Origin: Verrucomicrobiales bacterium
GTDB taxonomy: Bacteria > Verrucomicrobiota > Verrucomicrobiia > Limisphaerales > UBA9464
Direction of reading: 5' to 3'
Length of the DNA stretch: 57,996 nucleotides
NCBI GenBank assembly: GCA_027489875.1
Contig: JAIXZE010000122.1
Location: 1 to 57,996 of the forward strand
The notes beneath the pieces are model-generated. The model ran no database searches, was not told where the DNA came from, and saw only the letters and a program-made list of their open reading frames with translations. The translations under genes were made by a program, and so were the position numbers. Shown here one piece after another: positions 52,418 to 57,996 of the stretch. Numbering within the stretch: position 1 is the stretch's first letter; each line of letters begins with the position of its first letter.

Positions 52418-52771
52418 ATGAAGTTCCAATTCTATCGCAACGACAAGAACCTGGGGAAACCCGCGAAGGAGGACGGCTGCGGGTTGAGCGTGGCCGAGTT
52501 GCTCCTGATCACCGAACAGGGCAACGGTGACTACGAGTTCTGTTACCACACCGGGTACCACGGAAAGGGCGAGGCCCACTACGTGTACATCCGCGAGGCT
52601 GGTTCCGTCCAAAAGACCGGTTGCTCCCGCATCTTCATCAATGGGGAAAAGGCCGGCCAGTGCGAGAATGACGCCAAGCTCAAGGCCAAGCTGGTTTCAG
52701 ATGCCTGCGCCACCGTCATCGCCGCAGCCAACAACGCCTACTTCCTGCGCATCGCGAAGAACCAGACGTGA
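52418..52771 (+). CDS. Small cysteine-containing protein, unknown
   Basis: A 117-aa protein without signal peptide. It has five cysteines (in EDGCGLS, YEFCYHTG, KTGCSRIF, GQCEND, SDACATV) and a beta-rich N-terminal half (KFQFYRNDKNLG, YEFCYHTGYHGKGEAHYVYIRE) followed by a helical tail (KAKLVSDACATVIAAANNAYFL). I do not recognise the family. Its codon use is less GC-biased in places than the surrounding genes. It is divergent to vgrG2 and 150 bp upstream of the kinase genes, so immunity, effector or regulator are all open. Confidence 0.55.
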   Translation: MKFQFYRNDKNLGKPAKEDGCGLSVAELLLITEQGNGDYEFCYHTGYHGKGEAHYVYIREAGSVQKTGCSRIFINGEKAGQCENDAKLKAKLVSDACATVIAAANNAYFLRIAKNQT

Positions 52772-52797
52772 TCGCGTCGTTGTCCATCCCCCTCTGC

Positions 52798-52816
52798 ACC
52801 GCCTGCGGGTGGCGGT
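52798..52816 (+). terminator. Weak hairpin after the 117-aa gene
   Basis: ACCGCC and GGCGGT pair around a 7-nt loop 27 bp after the stop codon. There is no T-run, so termination would be inefficient. It may simply mark the 3' end of the small gene's transcript. Confidence 0.3.
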
Positions 52817-52851
52817 TCCGAAGGCAACGCACTGGCAGAACCTACCCAATT

Positions 52852-52880
52852 TTGGCAATTTCCTCGCAACAGAGGATGAC
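52852..52880 (+). promoter_or_regulatory. Candidate sigma70-like promoter of the kinase operon
   Basis: TTGGCA (52852-52857), a 17-bp spacer and GATGAC (52875-52880) lie 42 bp upstream of the GTG start of the first kinase. The -35 matches five of six consensus bases and the -10 only three. A 6-bp inverted repeat follows at 52895-52910. The pattern is plausible but could be chance. Confidence 0.3.
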
Positions 52881-52894
52881 CTTTGGCCAACAGC

Positions 52895-52910
52895 CAGCCA
52901 TGCTTGGCTG
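52895..52910 (+). promoter_or_regulatory. Inverted repeat in the leader of the kinase operon
   Basis: CAGCCA-TGCT-TGGCTG is a perfect 6-bp hairpin ending 11 bp before the GTG start codon. It could be an operator or a structure occluding the ribosome site. There is no recognisable Shine-Dalgarno sequence between it and the start. Confidence 0.3.
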
Positions 52911-52921
52911 CGTAGACCCGC

Positions 52922-54607
52922 GTGAAATCGATCCGCCAAGGGAGTGACCCCGAGTCCATCGAATCCCCGTTCTGGCAAACACCGGAGCTGGACGCACTGA
53001 CCCGCCTCCTTCCGCAGTTCCGTTTTGAATCCCTCCTGGGCCGCGGTGGCATGGGCGCCGTCTACCGCGCCGTCCAGCAATCCCTCGCCCGCACCGTCGC
53101 CATCAAGGTCCTGCCGAGGGCCCTGCTGGAGGATGGCGACAGCCGTTTTGCGGCCCGCTTCGAGCAGGAGGCCCTGACCATGGCCCGCCTGCGACACCCG
53201 GGAATTGTCGGGATCTTCGAAACCGGCGAAGTGGCGGGCCTGCGGTACATCGTGATGGAATTCGTGGATGGCACCGATGTCTCCCGGATGCTCCATGCAT
53301 CCGGCCGGATGCCTCCCGAAACGGCACTCCGCCTCGTGGGGCAGGCCTGCGCAGCGCTGCACCACGTCCATGAACTCGGCATCGTCCATCGCGACATCAA
53401 ACCCGCCAACCTGCTGGTCACAGGCGACGGACGACTCAAGATCGCGGACTTCGGACTCGCCCGGCACCCGGAGCTCGCCCAGCTCCAGCTCACCCGCACC
53501 AACGTCGCCGTGGGCACCTCGGATTTCGTCCCCCCCGAACTCTGGCTTCCGGGGGTCGAGCTGGACCGTCGCGCAGACATCTATGCCCTGGGCGTCACCC
53601 TCTACCAGATGCTCGTCGGGGAGGTGCCGCGCGGGCTCTGGGAAGCCGCCAGCGTCAAGGCGGGCGTCGACCCCCGCATCGATGCGGTCATCGACCGCGC
53701 GATGGAGCCGGACCGCGACGCGCGCTACCCGACTGCCGAGGCGCTCCGCCAGGACATCGAACGGATCCTCACCACAGACTTGCCGCTGCAACCCGGCCCT
53801 GCCGGTGAACCCGTGGTCCAACCGCCAACGGCTCCGAAACCAACACCCCGTTACCGACGACCCAGCGCCCTCATCGCCGGTGGCATCGTGGCGGTGCTTG
53901 GATTCCTGGTCCTGCGCGAGGTGATTTTCTCCCGCGGCCCGGGAAACGCCCTGTTCTTCGACGGTGCCCAGAACCACGTCCGGGTGACCGGCAGCCCGAT
54001 CCCGACCGCCGGACCCTTCACCATCGAAGCCTGGGTGAATGCCTCTCCTCCCCGCACCCCGCGCATCACCACCCTGATCTCGCAGGCCGTGCCCGAATCC
54101 TATCCCCGCTTCTATCTCGGCATTGGGGCCCGGGGCGAGATCCGGGCCGGCGATGAATGGATCGATACGGGCTTCAACCTGCCGACCGGCCAGTGGCATC
54201 ACCTCGCGTTTGTGCGCACCGAAGAAGGCGCACGCCTCCTCCTCGACGGCGTCGAGGTGGCCCGGAGGGAGAAGCCCCTCCCATCCCCCTCCGAGGCACC
54301 GTGGATGGACATCGGCAAGCAGTTCGGAGATCTCACGGAGCATTGGGTGGGGTCCATCGACGAACTCCGCATCTGGAACATGGCCCGCACCCCGGAAGAG
54401 TTGAAGGCCGCCATGCACTCCCAGCTCGACCAGGGGTCGCCGGGATTGGTGGCCCTCTACCGGTTCGACGAAAGGAGGGGAACCGTCGTGCGGAACCACA
54501 CGCGTTCCACGGGGACACCCTTCAACGGCACCTTGCTCGGAAACCCCCTGCGCCAGCCCTCCACCCGGCCCCGCGGACCGGCCTCCGGCAATGACTCCAG
54601 GCAATGA
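52922..54607 (+). CDS. Transmembrane Ser/Thr protein kinase with LamG ectodomain
   Basis: A 561-aa receptor-like Hanks kinase. The catalytic domain is intact: Gly loop GRGGMGAVY (40-48), AIK lysine 62, HRDIKPAN (156-163), DFG (176-178), VPPE and DIYALGVTLYQML. A Pro/Thr linker leads to one TM (about 315-333), then a LamG/concanavalin-like ectodomain (FTIEAWVNASP, YLGIGARGEIRAG, WHHLAFVRTEEGARLLLDGV, IDELRIWNMARTPEEL). The cytoplasmic kinase would thus respond to an extracellular or periplasmic ligand. The start is a GTG; no ATG in frame gives a complete kinase. Its stop overlaps the next kinase gene by 4 bp (ATGA). Confidence 0.92.
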   Translation: MKSIRQGSDPESIESPFWQTPELDALTRLLPQFRFESLLGRGGMGAVYRAVQQSLARTVAIKVLPRALLEDGDSRFAARFEQEALTMARLRHPGIVGIFETGEVAGLRYIVMEFVDGTDVSRMLHASGRMPPETALRLVGQACAALHHVHELGIVHRDIKPANLLVTGDGRLKIADFGLARHPELAQLQLTRTNVAVGTSDFVPPELWLPGVELDRRADIYALGVTLYQMLVGEVPRGLWEAASVKAGVDPRIDAVIDRAMEPDRDARYPTAEALRQDIERILTTDLPLQPGPAGEPVVQPPTAPKPTPRYRRPSALIAGGIVAVLGFLVLREVIFSRGPGNALFFDGAQNHVRVTGSPIPTAGPFTIEAWVNASPPRTPRITTLISQAVPESYPRFYLGIGARGEIRAGDEWIDTGFNLPTGQWHHLAFVRTEEGARLLLDGVEVARREKPLPSPSEAPWMDIGKQFGDLTEHWVGSIDELRIWNMARTPEELKAAMHSQLDQGSPGLVALYRFDERRGTVVRNHTRSTGTPFNGTLLGNPLRQPSTRPRGPASGNDSRQ

Positions 54608-57036
54608 AGACACCGCTCTACAGGGAATCAGGGACAGGGCCGATCGGTGGGTGGCAGCCACCCACGCTCGAGGAATTGCAGGCGATCCTCCCGGCCTACG
54701 ACTTCCTTGGTCTCATCGGATGCGGCGGCATGGGAGCGGTGTACCACGCCCGGCAACGTTCCCTCCGCCGTTCGGTCGCGGTGAAGATCCTTCCGCAGGC
54801 CCTGATGAACCAACAGGAGGCCCGCTTCACCGAACGTTTCCGTCGCGAGGCCCTCACCATGGCCCGCCTCAACCACCCCGGCATCGTCTCGGCCATTGAA
54901 TCCGGCGAGGCCGGAGGGTTCCTGTACCTCGTCATGGAACACGTCGACGGCCCGGACGTCGCCCGCCTCCTCCGTGACGCCGGCAGGCTCGCCCCCGAGG
55001 TCGCCGTCTCCATCGCCTCCCAGATCGCCGAGGCCCTCGACTACGCCCACGCTTCCGGTGTCATCCACCGTGACATCAAGCCGGGCAACATCCTCCTCAC
55101 CCGGGAGGGCCGGGTGAAGATCACGGACTTCGGACTCGCCTGCCGGTCGGACGAGACGCAGCCCGACCTCACCCGCTCCAACATCGCCGTCGGCACCGCG
55201 GATTACCTCGCTCCGGAAGCGCTCGGACAGGGGCTTCGCGTGGACGGCCGGGCCGACATCTATTCCCTCGGCGTCACGTTCTTCCAGATGCTCAGCGGAT
55301 CCGTGCCGCGAGGCCGGTGGAAGATGCCCAGCCAGACCGTGGGCGCGGACCCGCGGCTCGATGAAATCCTGCGCCGCACCCTCGCTGCGGACCCGGAACA
55401 CCGCTACCCCAGCTCCGCAGCCCTGCTCAAGGAACTCGCTCCCATCCGTGCTGGACTGGCGCGGACGCCGGCCGAGAAGCGGGCCCTCCGGCTTCGTATC
55501 CTCCGTCGGGCCGCTCCCTTTGCAGCCGCGGCTGTGGTCCTCGCCCTGGGCGCAGTCCTCTGGACCTGGATGCAACCGCGTGAGGTCACCGTTCCGCACT
55601 TTGCCAAGCGGGACGACTTTCTGGAGGTCCCCGGATTCGGGGCCAACAGTCCCACGAATGAACTCACCATCGAATTCTGGGCCCGTCCGACCTCGTATCG
55701 CGGCCAGGCCGTTTTCGAGATGGTTCCGGACGACCCCGACAGCCAGTGCCGATTCCTGCTCAACGGCCACGGAGGACTGAGCTCCTGGGAATTCGGATCC
55801 GCCCCCACCGACGGCCATCTGATCGGCACCGCACCTGCGGATGCCCCCGGGTTGTGGACCCATTACGCCTTGGTGGTGAGCCAAAGCGCCAACCGGATGC
55901 AGATGTTCACCAACGGCGTGCTTCACGCCGAAAAGCAGGGGATGTCCACCCGCCCCCGCCGCGAGGCCGTCCTCCGCATTGGCGGCAGCACCCTTTCCTT
56001 CCGCGGCCAACTCGCGGATTTCCGCGTCTGGGACCATGCCCGGAGCGCACAACAGATCCGCTCCGGCCTGAGGTCCCAACCCGATCCGGACGCCCCCGGC
56101 CTCGTCCTGCATTTCCCACTCACCTCCCCGACGCCGGTCATCGTCACCAACCTTGCCTCTGCCACCGGTGCCCTGTTGGACGGCACCTTCCCCCGGACAC
56201 CCGCCTGGACCAACCTCCCCGCCCCCGGTCAATCCCAGTCCCAGCCCGCGGTCACGCCGCCGCAAACCTGGATCGTCCGATCACTCGAGGACTCCGGTGA
56301 CAACACCCTGCGCAGCGCCCTCGGCAGCGCGCGCAATCATGACCGGATCCGGTTCGACGCCGCCCTCTCCGGAGGGACCCTCCGACTGACGAAGGGCCCC
56401 CTCCAGGTCCGGACGAGCGTGGACATCGACGCCCTGGATCTCCCGCTTGGGTTCACCCTTGATGGTGACCGCAAGAGCCGGGTCCTCGAAGTCGTCCCCA
56501 CGGCGATCGTCCGCATCGCCGGCCTGACCTTCACCAACGGCAGCGCGCAAGCCGGTGCCGGCATCCAGAACGACGGATGGCTTCGGCTCGAGCAATGCGT
56601 GATCGCCGGAAACCATTCGGTCCTGAACGGTGCGGGCATCTACAGCCATCTCGATACCGGCCTCCTGCTCACCCGGTGCCGCGTCGTCGGAAACCAGTCC
56701 GACAGATACGGGGGTGGACTCTGGATCGGTGGGTTTCCCGGTGTCGGCCTCACCAACACCACCTTCACCGCCAACCAGGCGCACCTCGGCGGAGGTGCCA
56801 TGGTCGCCTACTTTGCTCCGGTGCTCATGAGCGACTGCACCATCACCAACAATTCCGCCCTCACGGAAGGCAACGGCGGCATCATGCTGGACGTCGCAAG
56901 CATCCACATCGCGGACTCGATCATCGCTGGCAACCCCGGTCCTGTGGAGGATCCCATCTGGCTGAAGAGCGGAGCCCGCAAGGTGGATCTGTCCGGCCGA
57001 TCCCGCAGCACCGCGCCGTCCAAGCCGAACCCTTGA
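54604..57036 (+). CDS. Transmembrane Ser/Thr protein kinase with LamG and right-handed beta-helix ectodomain
   Basis: An 810-aa paralogue of the kinase just upstream. Catalytic residues are intact: GCGGMGAVY (39-47), AVK lysine 61, HRDIKPGN (155-162), DFG (175-177), APE and DIYSLGVTFFQML. The TM is at about 303-322. The ectodomain has a LamG-like part (TIEFWARPTSYRG, LWTHYALVVSQSANRMQMF, ADFRVWDHARSAQQI) and then a parallel beta-helix of the kind found in polymorphic outer-membrane proteins (SLEDSGDNTLRSAL, GLTFTNGSAQAGAGI, CRVVGNQSDRYGGGLWIGG, NTTFTANQAHLGGGAMV). The 4-bp overlap with the first kinase shows one operon. It may sense glycans or cell-surface material. A link to T6SS is by proximity only. 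Confidence 0.92.
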   Translation: MKTPLYRESGTGPIGGWQPPTLEELQAILPAYDFLGLIGCGGMGAVYHARQRSLRRSVAVKILPQALMNQQEARFTERFRREALTMARLNHPGIVSAIESGEAGGFLYLVMEHVDGPDVARLLRDAGRLAPEVAVSIASQIAEALDYAHASGVIHRDIKPGNILLTREGRVKITDFGLACRSDETQPDLTRSNIAVGTADYLAPEALGQGLRVDGRADIYSLGVTFFQMLSGSVPRGRWKMPSQTVGADPRLDEILRRTLAADPEHRYPSSAALLKELAPIRAGLARTPAEKRALRLRILRRAAPFAAAAVVLALGAVLWTWMQPREVTVPHFAKRDDFLEVPGFGANSPTNELTIEFWARPTSYRGQAVFEMVPDDPDSQCRFLLNGHGGLSSWEFGSAPTDGHLIGTAPADAPGLWTHYALVVSQSANRMQMFTNGVLHAEKQGMSTRPRREAVLRIGGSTLSFRGQLADFRVWDHARSAQQIRSGLRSQPDPDAPGLVLHFPLTSPTPVIVTNLASATGALLDGTFPRTPAWTNLPAPGQSQSQPAVTPPQTWIVRSLEDSGDNTLRSALGSARNHDRIRFDAALSGGTLRLTKGPLQVRTSVDIDALDLPLGFTLDGDRKSRVLEVVPTAIVRIAGLTFTNGSAQAGAGIQNDGWLRLEQCVIAGNHSVLNGAGIYSHLDTGLLLTRCRVVGNQSDRYGGGLWIGGFPGVGLTNTTFTANQAHLGGGAMVAYFAPVLMSDCTITNNSALTEGNGGIMLDVASIHIADSIIAGNPGPVEDPIWLKSGARKVDLSGRSRSTAPSKPNP

Positions 57037-57076
57037 ACCGGACGCCGGCTCGTGACAGCGTCCTTCACAAGCCACC

Positions 57077-57844
57077 ATGTCCGCGGAACCATCCAAGGAG
57101 ATACAACCCGGAATCAGCGCGGAGCTGCCCAAGGTCCATTCGCATTTCCCCACCACGCGATGGACCCTTGTCCAACGCCTCCGTCAGGGCGGTGAAGGAC
57201 AACAGGCCGCCCTCGACGAACTCTGCGCGCTCTATTGGTACCCCATCTACGCCTTTCTCCGCCGGCAGGGTTACCCACACCACGACGCCGAGGACCTCAC
57301 CCAGGGGTTCTTCATCAAGGTCCTCAACGACGCCTCCTTCGAGGCGTCCAACGCCAACCGGGGTCTCCTCCGCACCTTCCTGCTCGCCGCCCTCCAACGC
57401 CACCTCGCGGATCGTACCCGACACAACACCGCCCAGAAACGCGGGGGCGGAAAGGCGACCGTCGCCTTCGAATCGATGGAGGCTGAAGAACGCTATAGCA
57501 ACGAACCCAAGGATCACCGCGACCCCGAACAGCTGTTCGCGCGGGCCTGGGCCAGCGAGCTCCTCGAAGCCGTCCGACGCCAGCTGGAAGCCGAGTTCAG
57601 CGCTGGCGGTCGCAGTGAAACCTTCCAGGTCCTGCTGCCCTTCCTCCTCGGCGAGGATCCACCGTCCTACCGCGACGTCGCCGCGCGCCTGAAGGCCAGC
57701 GAGACCGCCGTCCGCGTGCTGGTATTCCGGATGCGCACACGGTTTCGCGAATGCCTTCGCGAAACCGTGGCCACCACCGTCCAGGACCCGGCGGAAACGG
57801 AGGCCGAAATCCAATGGATCATCTCCGTCCTCTCCGGGCGGTGA
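57077..57844 (+). CDS. ECF-type RNA polymerase sigma factor (PVC kinase-linked group)
   Basis: A 255-aa sigma factor. Region 2 is clear: FPTTRWTLVQRLRQG, ALDELCALYWYPIYAFLRRQG, DAEDLTQGFFIKVL and RTFLLAALQRHLADR. Region 4 has LGEDPPSYRDVAARLKASETAVRVLVFRMRTRFRECL, ending in the PAETEAEIQWIISVL tail typical of this group in Planctomycetes and Verrucomicrobia. It starts 40 bp after the second kinase with no terminator between, so it is probably in the same operon. In such genomes these sigma factors commonly pair with Hanks kinases, which may phosphorylate them in place of an anti-sigma factor. Its targets are unknown. Confidence 0.92.
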   Translation: MSAEPSKEIQPGISAELPKVHSHFPTTRWTLVQRLRQGGEGQQAALDELCALYWYPIYAFLRRQGYPHHDAEDLTQGFFIKVLNDASFEASNANRGLLRTFLLAALQRHLADRTRHNTAQKRGGGKATVAFESMEAEERYSNEPKDHRDPEQLFARAWASELLEAVRRQLEAEFSAGGRSETFQVLLPFLLGEDPPSYRDVAARLKASETAVRVLVFRMRTRFRECLRETVATTVQDPAETEAEIQWIISVLSGR

Positions 57845-57873
57845 AACACCCCGCACCACGACGGTCCCCACCC

Positions 57874-57996
57874 GCAGGGGCGCATCTTGACACTGCCCCC
57901 GCATGGAACGGGGTGGCGACGTCCTCGTCGCCGTTCCGAAGCAATTCCCAAGGCGATGAGGACATCGCCGCCCCGTTCCAATTCTCAAACGGGGGC
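57874..57996. repeat. Palindromic element, copy 4 (runs to window end)
   Basis: Left flank ggggcgcatcttgacactgcc, left arm 57905-57932 with the perfect hairpin GGCGACG-TCCT-CGTCGCC, centre 57933-57951, right arm 57952-57979 with the perfect hairpin GGCGATG-AGGA-CATCGCC and the ccccgttcc box. Arms agree at 25 of 28 positions as reverse complements, and two of the three differences are G-T pairs. It lies 30 bp after the sigma-factor stop. The right end may extend beyond the window. Confidence 0.82.

Overview
The window is about 58 kb of GC-rich DNA. It looks like a Verrucomicrobiota or related PVC-group chromosome. That placement is an inference from three things: transmembrane Ser/Thr kinases with LamG and beta-helix ectodomains next to a planctomycete/verrucomicrobial-type ECF sigma factor, very large Ig-repeat envelope proteins, and dispersed GC-rich palindromes. 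I see no tRNA, rRNA, CRISPR array, transposase or phage integrase.

Layout. Positions 1-399 are non-coding repeats. Positions 436-1454 (+) hold a small Fe-S assembly pair: an A-type carrier and an HscB-like J-protein, overlapping at GTGA. From 1472 to 48048 every gene lies on the minus strand and forms one type VI secretion (T6SS) region. Read in the transcribed direction it begins with a secreted-tip module: PAAR, VgrG1, a PAAR-headed candidate effector and two partner genes (48048-41410). Next come a lysine-methyltransferase-like enzyme (41067) and a five-gene envelope module (coiled-coil membrane protein, exported protein, 641-aa protein, lipoprotein, pseudokinase-TM-coil; 39312-31686). A beta-barrel protein and a 1,864-aa Ig-repeat protein follow (31382-24758). 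The structural core comes last: unknown 317-aa gene, tssK, tssL, tssM, tagF fusion, tssA, methyltransferase, tssB, tssC, hcp, tagJ, tssE, tssF, tssG, clpV. This core order matches the Pseudomonas aeruginosa H1-T6SS, with three changes: no recognisable TssJ or FHA protein, tagF fused to a TagR-like domain, and a methyltransferase inserted between tssA and tssB.

A second tip module (VgrG2, needle-extension protein, DUF6931-like protein) runs from 52118 to 48912 on the minus strand. Between the two tip modules sits one plus-strand gene. From 52418 the plus strand carries a small cysteine-rich protein, two overlapping receptor-like Ser/Thr kinases and an ECF sigma factor.

How the parts would work together. 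TssK/F/G/E form the baseplate, TssA/B/C the sheath, Hcp the tube, VgrG and PAAR the tip, TssL/M the membrane anchor, and ClpV recycles the sheath. Post-translational control probably runs through the TagF-TM-FGE-like fusion and perhaps the pseudokinase. The least familiar parts are the five-gene envelope module, the two methyltransferases inside the locus, and the OMP plus Ig-giant pair. Four dispersed palindromic elements and one 76-bp tandem array sit at module borders. They share a design of paired hairpins with complementary tetraloops.
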